Below are positions 8,305-18,360 of a stretch of DNA of 64,000 bases, piece after piece. The stretch comes from Legionella sp. PC997 (lineage in GTDB: Bacteria > Pseudomonadota > Gammaproteobacteria > Legionellales > Legionellaceae), in the NCBI RefSeq assembly GCF_014109825.1, contig NZ_CP059576.1:1824001-1888000 (forward strand), given 5' to 3'. Under the pieces are notes generated by a model, which saw nothing but the letters and a program-made list of their open reading frames with translations, was not told the DNA's origin and made no database searches. The translations under genes were made by a program, and so were the position numbers. Numbering within the stretch: position 1 is the stretch's first letter; every line of letters begins with the position of its first letter.

Positions 8305-9066
8305 TTATTTTTGTGCCGCAATTTTTGCCTTAATCATAGGATAGTAAGTTCTGTAAAAACTTAAAAACACATACATTCCAACATAAGCTAGGGAAAGTGT
8401 AAGGCAAATCACATTTGTATTAGGGTAACTAATGAGCAAACAAATTGAACTAACCGCATAAGTAATAGAGCATACATGCATAAGTATTTTTAATATTTTG
8501 GAGTCTGTTAAATAGTCCAATCTTGAAGGGTATACGTATTTTACAGGTACAAAAATAAGGATAGAAAGTATAGTCAATATAATTGCATTTGTGATGGCGG
8601 AGGTATTAAAAATAAACATGTATAAAATAGTAATATTCCAGTAACAAGGAAATCCTTTAAAAAAATGATCTGGAGTTTTTGCATCAGATTGACAAAATTG
8701 ATAAGCCGAAGTAATGGATACCGCTGCGATTATGAAAACTGAATAACTAGATGGAAGCATCCCGGGCTTAACAAGCAAGAAAAAGCAGGGAGTGATAACA
8801 TAATTTAGATAATCAACAATATTATCCAGTAATGCACCATCAATTTTAGGTAAAATTTCTTTAATATTAACTAACCGAGCAAGACTTCCATCAACTGCAT
8901 CGATAACCACCGTAATAAGCATTAGCCATAAAGCAAAAATATATTCATGCTGATACATCTTTACTAAGGAAAAGACACCAATACAGGCTGCGCTTGCAGT
9001 AAAGATATGCACTGACCAAGCCGCTACGTACTGTAAGGGATGGAATTGCTGTTTGCTTAAGTTCAT
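8305..9066 (-). CDS. pcs: Phosphatidylcholine synthase
   Basis: 253 residues with about eight membrane spans. The CDP-alcohol phosphatidyltransferase signature is present near 52-82: DAVDGSLAR, then GALLDNIVDYLNYV, the version typical of Pcs enzymes that condense choline with CDP-diacylglycerol in the inner membrane. Legionella membranes are rich in phosphatidylcholine, and choline can be host-derived. The start is supported by AGGA seven bases upstream. It is divergent from the aldehyde dehydrogenase gene. PssA is less likely because the GALLDN-IVDY wording and length match Pcs. Confidence 0.88.
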   Translation of the reverse strand: MNLSKQQFHPLQYVAAWSVHIFTASAACIGVFSLVKMYQHEYIFALWLMLITVVIDAVDGSLARLVNIKEILPKIDGALLDNIVDYLNYVITPCFFLLVKPGMLPSSYSVFIIAAVSITSAYQFCQSDAKTPDHFFKGFPCYWNITILYMFIFNTSAITNAIILTILSILIFVPVKYVYPSRLDYLTDSKILKILMHVCSITYAVSSICLLISYPNTNVICLTLSLAYVGMYVFLSFYRTYYPMIKAKIAAQK

Positions 9067-9277
9067 TAATTATCCTAGTTTTAATAGAAAACCATTGCTT
9101 AAAGCGAGTTTAATTATGGATTTCTAAAATATTTATTAATTGTATTAATATATTGCTTTAAACTACTGTTGCTTTTTTGAAAAGCTAGAAATATAAAAAT
9201 AGTATCAATAATCAAAAGTAGTACGCAAGGAGAGTTGATAACTTTAATGAAATATACTTTATTTGTATGGAGACATC

Positions 9278-10651
9278 ATGATAATTCAAACAGTAAATCC
9301 CGCAACTGAACAAACACTACAAAGCTATAACTGCTTAAGTGAGCAGGAAGTTACCGAAAAACTTAACAAAGCACATGAGGCGTATCTGGAGTGGAAAAAA
9401 ACATCGTTTACTAAAAGAAAAGCTTTAATGCTGCGGCTCGCGCAATTGTTAAAATCTAAAACAGAAGAGTTGGCACATTTAATGTCAGTTGAAATGGGTA
9501 AACCAATAACTGCTGGAATCGCTGAAATTAATAAGTGCGCTTGGTTATGTGAGCATTATGCTGAACATGCTGAAGAATACCTTGCTGATAAAGTGGTCCA
9601 AACGGATATGAAAAAATCAAAAGTATGTCATTTACCACTTGGGGTGGTTTTTGCCATTATGCCTTGGAACTTCCCATTTTGGCAGGTGTTTCGCTTTGCT
9701 GTACCAACACTTATGGCTGGTAACGTTGCAGTATTGAAGCATGCTCCTATCTCGTCAGGAACTGGGAATAAAATAGAGGAGCTCTTTCTGGAAGCTGGAT
9801 TTCCTGAATATGTTTTTCAACATTTAATTGTCGATAATGATGGAGCCGCTAAAATTATAGAACATCCTGCAGTTATTGCTGTTACGCTAACAGGAAGTGG
9901 GCGTGCGGGAAGTGCGGTTGCAAGTCACGCAGGAAAATTTTTAAAAAAAGCCGTGTTAGAGCTTGGGGGAAGCGATCCTTATATTGTTCTTGAAGATGCT
10001 GATCTAGATCTGGCTGCCCGTTGTATTGTTAATTCAAGACTTAGCAATTCAGGTCAAGTTTGTATTGCTGCTAAGCGGATCATTGTTTTAAAATCTGTCG
10101 AAGAAGAGTTGGTACAGAAAATAATTGAGCACATTTCAACATTTAAAATGGGGGATCCACTCAATTCTGAAACCAAGCTTGGGCCATTAGCGCGTTCAGA
10201 CTTGCGCGAAAACTTGCATATTCAAGTAGAAAAATCAGTAAAACAAGGTGCTAAATTATTGCTAGGTGGTATAATTCCGGAAGGAAAAGGTTTTTATTAT
10301 CCACCAACTTTGTTGACTAATGTGACACCTGGCATGCCAGCTTTTGATGAGGAGTTATTTGGACCTGTTATTGCTATTATAACAGTCAATAATGAAAAAG
10401 AAGCCATTGAATATGCCAATCAAAGCCAATATGGTTTAGGTGCCGCAGTGTTCACTCGCAATTTAGAAAGGGGAGAGCACATAGCTACTTATGAAATAGA
10501 AGCTGGCGCTTGTTTCGTTAATGCTTTTGTGGCTTCTGATCCTAGATTACCATTTGGTGGAATAAAAGAATCAGGCTTTGGCCGTGAGTTATCAAGAGAA
10601 GGTATATTAGAGTTTGTTAACACAAAAACCATAGCCATTAGTGATTCATAA
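9278..10651 (+). CDS. NAD(P)-dependent succinate-semialdehyde dehydrogenase-type aldehyde dehydrogenase
   Basis: 457 residues from ATG 9278, with GGAG five bases upstream; an in-frame TTG 15 bases earlier is unlikely. The aldehyde dehydrogenase superfamily is certain: MPWNFPFWQ cofactor loop, LELGGSDPY with catalytic Glu near 228, SGQVCIAAKR with nucleophile Cys near 262, and LPFGGIKESGFGRE near the end. Length and wording match the short Sad/YneI-type succinate-semialdehyde dehydrogenases, which feed GABA or related C4 carbon into succinate. It precedes NAD-glutamate dehydrogenase but is separated from it by a strong terminator, so expression is independent. Confidence 0.85.
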   Translation: MIIQTVNPATEQTLQSYNCLSEQEVTEKLNKAHEAYLEWKKTSFTKRKALMLRLAQLLKSKTEELAHLMSVEMGKPITAGIAEINKCAWLCEHYAEHAEEYLADKVVQTDMKKSKVCHLPLGVVFAIMPWNFPFWQVFRFAVPTLMAGNVAVLKHAPISSGTGNKIEELFLEAGFPEYVFQHLIVDNDGAAKIIEHPAVIAVTLTGSGRAGSAVASHAGKFLKKAVLELGGSDPYIVLEDADLDLAARCIVNSRLSNSGQVCIAAKRIIVLKSVEEELVQKIIEHISTFKMGDPLNSETKLGPLARSDLRENLHIQVEKSVKQGAKLLLGGIIPEGKGFYYPPTLLTNVTPGMPAFDEELFGPVIAIITVNNEKEAIEYANQSQYGLGAAVFTRNLERGEHIATYEIEAGACFVNAFVASDPRLPFGGIKESGFGRELSREGILEFVNTKTIAISDS

Positions 10652-10704
10652 CATTAAGTTTGCAGCCATTACTTAAAAGTGTTGGCTACAGTATGATTTT
10701 TTTG

Positions 10705-10762
10705 GCCACTCACACGGAGCCGATTTATTTATTGGCTCCGTGTGAGTGGCTGGTTATTTTTT
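10705..10762 (+). terminator. Strong rho-independent terminator, perfect 17-bp stem
   Basis: The arm at 10705-10721 is perfectly complementary to 10734-10750 around a 12-base AT-rich loop, followed by TGGTTATTTTTTA. A T-run also precedes the left arm, so it could work on either strand. It ends the aldehyde dehydrogenase transcript. Confidence 0.9.
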
Positions 10763-10819
10763 ATTTAAACAATAATTCTCGCTGTAGGGCTGAGGCAAAA
10801 TCGACGAGGTAAAACAACA

Positions 10820-13800
10820 ATGTCTTATAAATTTGAAGAGGGTAAAGATGTATTAATTGAAGCCATTGTAGATAAAATTAGAAACTCTATGGTAGGTGAT
10901 CAAACCGAGTTTTGCGCCGAATTTGCTAAGCAGTTGTATGGTACTGTAGCAATGGAAGACCTGAGTTCATGGACAATTGATGATCTTTATGGCGCTGTAG
11001 TAAATTTTTGGTCTTTAATTAGTGAACGTGCCCCACATGAAACGAAAATTAGAATCTATAATCCTGATTATGAACGCCATGGATGGCAAACTACCCATAC
11101 TGTAATTGAAGTTATTTGTGATGACATGCCATTTTTAGTTGACTCTATTCGTTTGGTAATTCATAGAATGGGATTGTCCTCTCATTTAACCATTCATATG
11201 GGTGGTATTCGGGTTAAAAGAGATAAAAAGAATCGAGTTTGTGAAATCTTACCTCGTACTCAAATATTAGACGAGAAAGGCGTAATCCATGAAGCGCCAA
11301 TATTTCTCGAAATAGATCGCCAAACTGACCCCAAGATGCTTGAAGAGTTGCACAAGGGATGCGAACGCGCTCTTGAAGACAACCGAGTTGTTTTTGAAGA
11401 TTGGGAAAAAATGCGTGCTGCAGTTCGAGAAGCAATTTCCGAGATCGATAAAGTATCTTCTGTACTCGATTTAGATGAGGTGGAAGAAACAAAAGCATTT
11501 TTACACTGGATAGAAGATCATCATTTTACTTTTTTAGGAATGAGAGATTACGAATTAGCACAAAAAGGTAAAGAAACCATTTTACAAGCAGTACCTAATA
11601 CAGGATTAGGCCTTTTGCGTGAAAATGTTTCTAAATCGATGACACGCAGTATTTCCGCAATGACACCTGAAGCACGCGAATTTACCTTATCCCCACGCAT
11701 ATTAGTTACTTCGAAAACAAATACGTTAGCCAGTGTTCACCGTGATGCTTATACTGATTATATAGGAATAAAACGATTTAATGCCCAAGGAAATGTGATT
11801 GGAGAAAGAAGAATAATTGGTCTTTATACTTCTGCTGCCTATCATACTAACCCCAAACAAATTCCATTCTTGAGACGTAAAGTTGCGCTCATTATGGAAA
11901 ATTCCAAATTAAACCCACGCAGTCATGCGGGTAAAATATTATTGAATATTCTAGAAACGTTACCCAGGGATGATTTGATTCAGGGAACAGAAGAAGAGCT
12001 TCTAGAAATTGCAATGGGTATCTTTTACATGCAAGACAGAAAACGTATTCGATTATTCGCGCGAGTGGACGTTTATCGTCGTTTTGTTTCTTGTCTGGTC
12101 TATGTTCCTAAAGATAGGATTAATACCGAATTAAGAATGGCAATGAAAAAAATTCTTGATGAAAGTTTTAATTCCGTTGAGACTACCTATTCAACTCAAT
12201 TTACCGAGTCTGTTTTAGCACGGGTACATTTTATTATTAAAATTAATCCGAATATACCCCTTGAATATGATTTAAAAGATATTGAAAGAAAATTAATTGA
12301 AGCGGGCCGTTCATGGACTGACGATTTACAAACCCATTTATATGAGGCATATGGAGAGGAACAAGCAAATAGCCTTTTTGGGCGTTATAAAAATGCATTT
12401 CCTCTTGCTTATACGGATACGTTTCCTGCTAGAACCGCAGTTTATGATATTAAACATATTGAATTACTTACACCTGAACAGCCCTTGGGCATTAATTTTT
12501 ACAAACCGTTGGATGAGACAGAAAATAGTTTTAGATTAAAAGTGTATCAGCATGATACTACGATCCCTCTATCTGATGTTTTACCCATATTAGAAAAACT
12601 AGGTTTACGCGCAATAAGTGAGCGTCCTTACTCATTGAAATTTGAGGATGGCAAAGTAGCATGGATTAATGATTTTGCCATGCAATATAATAAGCCGATT
12701 GAGTTTGATCTGGATGAGATAAAGGAATTGTTCCAGAACGCTTTTGCCAAAGTGTGGTTTGGTCAAGCGGATAATGACGGTTTTAATCAGTTGGTTTTAG
12801 CGGCTGGACTAAATTGGCGCGAAGTAGCAGTACTACGTACCTACGCCAAATATTTCAAACAAATTGGTATTACTTTTAGTCAAGACTATATGGAAATGGC
12901 ATTAAATAATAATGTCGCTATCGCTAAAAAGTTAGTAAAATTATTTGAAATTCGTTGCAATCCTGCCGATGATCCACATAGAGAAGACCGTTTTGCTGAT
13001 TTGTCCATTGAAATACTAAATGATCTGGATACGGTATCGAATCTTGATGAAGATAAAATAATCAGACAGTATATTCATGCGATTAGTGCTACATTACGTA
13101 CTAATTTTTATCAATTAAATCAAGATGGACACCATAAACCTTATATTTCGCTAAAACTAAACAGTAAGATCATCCCTGGTGTTCCAAAACCACATCCTAT
13201 GTTTGAAATCTTTGTTTATTCTCCACGTTTTGAAGGGGTACATTTGCGAGGGGGCAAAGTGGCTCGCGGAGGCTTACGTTGGTCTGATCGAAGAGAAGAT
13301 TTTCGTACGGAAATACTTGGCTTGATGAAAGCGCAGCAAGTGAAAAACTCAGTAATTGTGCCTAGTGGTGCCAAAGGTGGGTTCGTTCCTAAGTTTTTAC
13401 CTGTAAACGGCACTCGTGAAGAAATAATGGCCGAAGGAATCGGTTGCTATCAATTATTTATTCGTGGTCTTCTCGATATTACAGATAATTACGTTGAAGG
13501 AAAGGTAGTTAAACCTGCGAATGTCGTCTGCTATGATGAAGATGATCCTTACCTGGTGGTTGCTGCAGATAAAGGTACAGCAACGTTCTCTGACCTTGCT
13601 AATGCTATTTCTTTAGAGTACGGCTTTTGGTTGGGTGATGCTTTTGCATCAGGTGGCTCAATAGGTTACGACCATAAGAAAATGGGAATTACGGCTAAAG
13701 GTGCATGGGAGTCAGTGAAACGGCATTTCTATGAATTGAATATAGATATTGAAAATAACGATTTTACTGTGGTTGGTATTGGCGATATGGCTGGAGATGT

Positions 13801-15697
13801 TTTTGGTAACGGTATGTTGTTATCCAAACATATTAAGTTAGTAGGTGCATTCAATCATATTCACATTTTTGTTGATCCGAATCCTGACGCAGAGGCCAGT
13901 TTCAAAGAGCGTGAACGCCTATTCCATTTACCACGTTCAAATTGGACAGACTATGATAAAAAGCTTATTTCCAAGGGAGGCGGGGTATTCAATCGTAATG
14001 CCAAATCCATACCTGTTAGTAAGGAAATGCAAGCTGTTTTCGGAATTAAACAAACTGAAATCGAACCAAATGAGTTAATTAAAGCAATTTTAAGAGCCAA
14101 GGTTGATTTACTTTGGAGTGCTGGAATTGGTACTTATGTTAAAGCGAGTACGGAGTCAAATTCTAATGTTGGGGATCGAACCAACGATACAACCCGGATT
14201 AATGCCAAACAATTACGTTGTAAAATCGTGGGCGAGGGCGGCAACTTAGGATTAACCCAATTGGCACGCGTTGAATACTCACTCAATGGGGGTATGGTTT
14301 ATACCGACTTCATTGATAATTCTGGTGGTGTGAATTGTTCTGACAAAGAAGTAAATATTAAGATTTTGCTCAATAGTATTGTTGCAGTCGGTGATTTAAC
14401 TCCAAAACAACGTAATGAGTTGTTAATGGAAATGACTGATGAAGTAAGTAAACTAGTACTTCGTGACAACTTTTTGCAAACCCGTGCCATTAGTTTATCT
14501 GCTTCACAACCTCTTCAGGCATTGGATCTCCAAAGTCGTTACATCAGTGAACTGGAACGAACCGGAAAAATCGATCGTAATCTGGAATACTTGCCCGACG
14601 ATAAGATTATTATGGAACGCAAATTGATGGGCAAAGGGCTAATGCGTCCAAGTATTGCCGTATTAATGTGTTACAGTAAAATGATTCTTAAGGAACAAAT
14701 TCTGGCCTCCGGTGTTCCTGAAGAAGCATATATGACGCAATTTTTAATTAGTTCTTTTCCCAAGCCTTTACAAGAGCGATTTAGCAAACAAATGCAATCG
14801 CATCCCTTAAGAAGAGAGATTATAGCTACTAAGTTAAGCAATATTATCGTAAATGAGATGGGCTTTACCTACATGTACAGATTACAAGATGAAACGGGTG
14901 CTCCTGTTTCAGCAATCGTAAGAGCTTATGTCATTACTCGCTCTGTGCTTAATCTTGAATCTGTTTGGAAACAAATAGAGGAGTTAGGTACGCAGATCAA
15001 TGCTAAAAAACAAATAGAAATGATGATGCTTTATGCTAGATTGGCCCGTCGCATTACCCGTTGGTTCTTGCGTAGTCAGCGTAGGTCTTTGGATATTTCT
15101 GAAGTTGTAAAACTCTATGCACATGGGATTGTCGAATTGAAGAGGTCCATACCAGCAATCTTAAGTGAAGAGCGAAGAGTCAAATACAATGAAGATTATC
15201 AAGCGCTTATTGAGGAAGGTATTCCACCAACCCTCGCGCATGATTTAACCGTCACTCGCGGTTTATTTGCTGCAACAGACATCATAGATATTGCTGATAA
15301 GAGAGATATGAAAGTAGCCCAGGTTGCTGAAATTTATTTAGGAGTCGGGGAATTCTTGGATCTTGCTTGGATAAGAAAGCAAATTATTATGCATCCAAGT
15401 GAGAATCACTGGGAGTCTTTGTCTCGAGAAGCATTAAGAGATGATTTGGATTGGCAACAACGTCAACTCACTGCGGGACTGATTAACTATGATGGTGGGA
15501 ACCCAGATCTGCAGGCGCGTCTTGCTTCATGGGGAGAATCGCATCGTACACTAATTCAACGTTGGCGCTTTATTTTAGCGGATCTGAAAGCAAGCTCAGT
15601 TCTAAACTATACGATGTTCTTCGTTGCAATTAGAGAGCTACTCGATCTGACTCAAAGTACTTTTCAATCCTACGAGTTAGCTGAGCAGGAGGCCTAG
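10820..15697 (+). CDS. gdhB: Large NAD-dependent glutamate dehydrogenase (180-kDa class)
   Basis: 1625 residues, the expected size of the L_180 class. It deaminates glutamate to 2-oxoglutarate with NAD+, the entry point of glutamate carbon into the TCA cycle. A long N-terminal region with ACT-like parts (about 1-690) precedes the catalytic core. Core motifs are RGGLRWSDRREDFRTE near 815, PSGAKGGFVPK with the reactive lysine near 850, GIGDMAGDVFGNG (nucleotide binding) near 985 and KIVGEGGNLGLTQ near 1135. A long helical C-terminal extension follows. Monocistronic: terminators lie on both sides. GAGG ten bases before the ATG is the ribosome site. Legionellae live mainly on amino acids, so a central role is expected. 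Confidence 0.95.
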   Translation: MSYKFEEGKDVLIEAIVDKIRNSMVGDQTEFCAEFAKQLYGTVAMEDLSSWTIDDLYGAVVNFWSLISERAPHETKIRIYNPDYERHGWQTTHTVIEVICDDMPFLVDSIRLVIHRMGLSSHLTIHMGGIRVKRDKKNRVCEILPRTQILDEKGVIHEAPIFLEIDRQTDPKMLEELHKGCERALEDNRVVFEDWEKMRAAVREAISEIDKVSSVLDLDEVEETKAFLHWIEDHHFTFLGMRDYELAQKGKETILQAVPNTGLGLLRENVSKSMTRSISAMTPEAREFTLSPRILVTSKTNTLASVHRDAYTDYIGIKRFNAQGNVIGERRIIGLYTSAAYHTNPKQIPFLRRKVALIMENSKLNPRSHAGKILLNILETLPRDDLIQGTEEELLEIAMGIFYMQDRKRIRLFARVDVYRRFVSCLVYVPKDRINTELRMAMKKILDESFNSVETTYSTQFTESVLARVHFIIKINPNIPLEYDLKDIERKLIEAGRSWTDDLQTHLYEAYGEEQANSLFGRYKNAFPLAYTDTFPARTAVYDIKHIELLTPEQPLGINFYKPLDETENSFRLKVYQHDTTIPLSDVLPILEKLGLRAISERPYSLKFEDGKVAWINDFAMQYNKPIEFDLDEIKELFQNAFAKVWFGQADNDGFNQLVLAAGLNWREVAVLRTYAKYFKQIGITFSQDYMEMALNNNVAIAKKLVKLFEIRCNPADDPHREDRFADLSIEILNDLDTVSNLDEDKIIRQYIHAISATLRTNFYQLNQDGHHKPYISLKLNSKIIPGVPKPHPMFEIFVYSPRFEGVHLRGGKVARGGLRWSDRREDFRTEILGLMKAQQVKNSVIVPSGAKGGFVPKFLPVNGTREEIMAEGIGCYQLFIRGLLDITDNYVEGKVVKPANVVCYDEDDPYLVVAADKGTATFSDLANAISLEYGFWLGDAFASGGSIGYDHKKMGITAKGAWESVKRHFYELNIDIENNDFTVVGIGDMAGDVFGNGMLLSKHIKLVGAFNHIHIFVDPNPDAEASFKERERLFHLPRSNWTDYDKKLISKGGGVFNRNAKSIPVSKEMQAVFGIKQTEIEPNELIKAILRAKVDLLWSAGIGTYVKASTESNSNVGDRTNDTTRINAKQLRCKIVGEGGNLGLTQLARVEYSLNGGMVYTDFIDNSGGVNCSDKEVNIKILLNSIVAVGDLTPKQRNELLMEMTDEVSKLVLRDNFLQTRAISLSASQPLQALDLQSRYISELERTGKIDRNLEYLPDDKIIMERKLMGKGLMRPSIAVLMCYSKMILKEQILASGVPEEAYMTQFLISSFPKPLQERFSKQMQSHPLRREIIATKLSNIIVNEMGFTYMYRLQDETGAPVSAIVRAYVITRSVLNLESVWKQIEELGTQINAKKQIEMMMLYARLARRITRWFLRSQRRSLDISEVVKLYAHGIVELKRSIPAILSEERRVKYNEDYQALIEEGIPPTLAHDLTVTRGLFAATDIIDIADKRDMKVAQVAEIYLGVGEFLDLAWIRKQIIMHPSENHWESLSREALRDDLDWQQRQLTAGLINYDGGNPDLQARLASWGESHRTLIQRWRFILADLKASSVLNYTMFFVAIRELLDLTQSTFQSYELAEQEA

Positions 15698-15702
15698 CTT
15701 AA

Positions 15703-15788
15703 GAGCTGGCAGTAGCCAGCTCGGGCAACATTATTAGATTTTATTAAAATTGATTGCCAGCAGCCTGGGTTTCCTGAAACGAGCCCAG
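15703..15788. terminator. Two hairpins between convergent gdhB and ygfZ
   Basis: GAGCTGGC-AGTA-GCCAGCTC at 15703-15722 is an 8-bp stem six bases after the gdhB stop, followed by a modest T-rich stretch. A second structure at 15765-15788 (CTGGGTTTC paired with GAAAC-gag-CCCAG, three-base bulge) lies nearer the ygfZ stop. Together they probably end transcription from both sides. Confidence 0.6.
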
Positions 15789-15834
15789 ATTGATCTGGCG
15801 TATCATGGGTTTAACAACAGCATATCTTCGGAGT

Positions 15835-16842
15835 TCATTTATAAATTAATGGGTTGGATAATTTGATAGAGACCTCGGTCAACTCTATAGGTTGATTATG
15901 CCCATCAAGAAATACAGTTTGACCGGATTCTTTCAATATACTGACTGCAATTATATAATGCCCAGACCCCAGTATAGAAAAATCAACCAACTCACCCATT
16001 TCTGTTCCCTGAGGTTGTTCCAAGAGTTTTTGACCAGCATAGAGACTATGATGCGTTTTAATTTCATAGACGCTCATTTGATGTTTTAAGGTCGCTTTAT
16101 AATGCATACGCGCAATAATTTCTTGGCCTTTATAACAGCCTTTATTGAAATTAATGTACGGGGTTTTTTGTAAATCGAGCCTATGTGGTAAAAACAAACC
16201 TCGAGATTCGGGATAAATCTCTACTTGCTGCTGAGATAGCCTTAAAGTATGCCAGGTTAATGAGCCAAGATACTGGTCTTTTTTTAAAAAACGATCTTGA
16301 ATCTCCAATGCATTCTCATTAAGTACTAAAAAAATATAAAATCCATTTCCTAGGTGATAAAAGCATGAGTGTGCAGTATAAGATTGTGCATAAAGTGCGT
16401 TAGGAAAAAATTTTGTATCAGGAATAATATCTTCTTGATTTTGTAAATAAAATCCAAAAATCTTAAATTGGGTGTTTGATTTAAGATTAACACGAGATAA
16501 AAGAGCATATTTATTCAATGAATGAAGCGTCGCTTCTTGTACATCTTTAGGAAGTATTAACTTAATGCCGTGCCAGTTAATAATATCCATTAAGGCGAGA
16601 ATTCGTCCTTTAAGATTACACTGGGCGCTTTGAATCATTTGTATATCGGATACGGAGCCTATATCGCTGGTTAATTGGCCTTGAAGAAAATCAATGGCTT
16701 TACTCCCTTCAACATCAATGGCACATAAATAAGATAAATCAAATAAATAATTTTTTTCAGGTGATAGCTCTAACTCATCTTCTAAGGGTTTAAAGGTGTT
16801 TAAGATTCTGTTATTAATTAAATGGGTAAAAGTCGTGCTCAT
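15835..16842 (-). CDS. ygfZ: Folate-binding YgfZ/GcvT-fold protein (Fe-S cluster maintenance)
   Basis: 335 residues with the GcvT-like fold and the diagnostic YgfZ signature KGCYKGQE at 234-241, containing the essential cysteine. YgfZ proteins bind tetrahydrofolate and help assemble or repair certain [4Fe-4S] enzymes such as the methylthiotransferase MiaB. The N-terminal part has the typical FLQGQLTSD segment near 52-60. It is divergently transcribed from sdhE-ygfX, an arrangement shared with enterics, where ygfZ also neighbours sdhE. The product acts in the cytosol. Confidence 0.92.
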   Translation of the reverse strand: MSTTFTHLINNRILNTFKPLEDELELSPEKNYLFDLSYLCAIDVEGSKAIDFLQGQLTSDIGSVSDIQMIQSAQCNLKGRILALMDIINWHGIKLILPKDVQEATLHSLNKYALLSRVNLKSNTQFKIFGFYLQNQEDIIPDTKFFPNALYAQSYTAHSCFYHLGNGFYIFLVLNENALEIQDRFLKKDQYLGSLTWHTLRLSQQQVEIYPESRGLFLPHRLDLQKTPYINFNKGCYKGQEIIARMHYKATLKHQMSVYEIKTHHSLYAGQKLLEQPQGTEMGELVDFSILGSGHYIIAVSILKESGQTVFLDGHNQPIELTEVSIKLSNPLIYK

Positions 16843-17018
16843 CGTTCTAACCTAAATAAAAACAGTTATTTTTCAAGTAACTGTTGAAGTAAATTTTGTA
16901 GAGTTTATCTGATTTTTAAACTCCCCATAAAATGGTTTTAAAGAGAAACTTAAGGATTTCCGTTTATATAGACAGTAGTGTATCATTTGTCCGTTATAAG
17001 ATCACAAAGAGATTAACC

Positions 17019-17264
17019 ATGTTGGATGTGAAGGAAAAAGCAAAACTCGAATGGCACTGCCGCCGAGGAATGCTGGAGTTAGACCTTATTTTACAACGGT
17101 TTCTTGAGCAACAAGTGGATCATTTATCGATACAAGAACTTGCTGCTTTTAATTCATTATTAAATTGTACCGATCCTGAGTTATTTGCTTGGTTGATGGG
17201 GCATAACGATCCACAAGATAAAGAGTTAAACGAAATTGTCACCCTTATCCGAAGTAACAATTGA
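17019..17264 (+). CDS. sdhE: FAD assembly factor SdhE
   Basis: 81 residues from the ATG at 17019. In-frame codons run upstream to 16932 but lie outside the family's usual start. The RGMLE motif near 15-19 (consensus RGxxE) is the flavinylation signature, and the C-terminal DPELFAWLMGH segment is also typical. SdhE promotes covalent FAD attachment to SdhA of succinate dehydrogenase. It overlaps the ygfX-like gene by 29 bp and diverges from ygfZ, as in enterics, which supports the assignment. Confidence 0.93.
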   Translation: MLDVKEKAKLEWHCRRGMLELDLILQRFLEQQVDHLSIQELAAFNSLLNCTDPELFAWLMGHNDPQDKELNEIVTLIRSNN

Positions 17265-17652
17265 ACCAGGAAAGTCAAAGATTTATTTACGGTTAGTTTT
17301 AGTAATTTATTTCATTACAGTTTTTTTAATTTTCTTTTCCTCCATATATGTATTGATCAAACTGATTTTGATTTGTTCTATTTTAATTCTGATAAACATT
17401 GATTTGCTAAATCAAAATCCGTGTTCATCTATTAAAAAAATTCAATTTATTGGAAATAAGTGGATTTTGGAAATGCGTCAGGGTAATAAACAATCATATA
17501 CTCAAGCCGTAGTCCTAATCCATAATCCATTTTTTCAGCTTATTGAATTTGTAAATTCAGGAGACAAGAAACGGATCGTTCTATTTCTTGATCAAATTAC
17601 AAATCATCAATTACGTTTACTACATCTCAAAATAAGTCAAAATAGTATATAA
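17236..17652 (+). CDS. ygfX: YgfX/CptA-like small inner-membrane protein
   Basis: 138 residues from a TTG inside sdhE. Two closely spaced membrane helices (about 18-60) are followed by a soluble beta-rich tail containing GNKWILEMRQG. Position after sdhE, size and topology match YgfX (CptA), proposed in E. coli as the toxin partner of SdhE/CptB that affects cytoskeletal proteins; that role is disputed. Sequence similarity by eye is modest and the start is uncertain. It is clearly coupled to sdhE. Confidence 0.65.
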   Translation: MSPLSEVTIEPGKSKIYLRLVLVIYFITVFLIFFSSIYVLIKLILICSILILINIDLLNQNPCSSIKKIQFIGNKWILEMRQGNKQSYTQAVVLIHNPFFQLIEFVNSGDKKRIVLFLDQITNHQLRLLHLKISQNSI

Positions 17653-17710
17653 TTGTACATATGGTATAAATAAAGGCCAATCATTTAAATAATGGAATTA
17701 TGAGGAAGTG

Positions 17711-18271
17711 ATGAGTAAAGAAACTTCTTATAGTGATGAGGACTTGATTAATTTGGCGAGACAGGGAGACATGGAAGCTTATAATCTGTTGTTATCGCGG
17801 TATAACAATAAAATACAACAAATTATTCACTTACATATTCAAGATCGAGCAAATGTTAGTGATCTGGCACAAGAAGTATTAATTAAAGTTTATCGCTACT
17901 TACATTATTTTAAAGAAAAAAGCCAGTTTTCTACATGGCTGTACCGAATTACTCAAAATACAATTAAAAATCACTATAGAACTACCAATCTACGCTTGGA
18001 TCTTGAAGCAGAATATGCTGATAGTTGTTATCCAGGGGTAGAGCTCTCTCCCGAATATTTGATAATGAATATTGAGTTCGGGGAGCGATTGGAATTGATT
18101 CTTTCTACTTTATCCGAAGAGCTACGGCTTTGTTATGGGATGTATATCCTTGATGGTAAATCTTATGAAGACATTGCGAAGAGAATGGATTGTCCGATCG
18201 GAACCGTACGATCTCGTATTTTTAGAGCTCGAAAATTGATCATGGAATCAATGGATCAATTTGTTTTATAA
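17711..18271 (+). CDS. rpoE: ECF sigma factor, RpoE (sigma-24) type
   Basis: 186 residues from ATG 17711, preceded by AGGA; a GTG three bases earlier is possible. Sigma region 2 (about 10-90) shows DLAQEVLIKVYRYL and FSTWLYRITQNTIKNHYR. Region 4 (about 120-180) shows LRLCYGMYILDGKSYEDIA and PIGTVRSRIFRAR, close to RpoE/AlgU. It directs RNA polymerase to envelope-stress promoters. No rseA/mucA-type anti-sigma gene, rseB or mucD follows. The next two genes encode a pair of paralogous membrane proteins. It lies 58 bases after ygfX on the same strand. Confidence 0.93.
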   Translation: MSKETSYSDEDLINLARQGDMEAYNLLLSRYNNKIQQIIHLHIQDRANVSDLAQEVLIKVYRYLHYFKEKSQFSTWLYRITQNTIKNHYRTTNLRLDLEAEYADSCYPGVELSPEYLIMNIEFGERLELILSTLSEELRLCYGMYILDGKSYEDIAKRMDCPIGTVRSRIFRARKLIMESMDQFVL

Positions 18272-18360
18272 ACATTTTTTTCGTTCCACAATTATGATAT
18301 AACCCACTTTTTGAATCGTTTATAATCAGTTATTTTCTAAATACTATAAAGAGTAACTTC

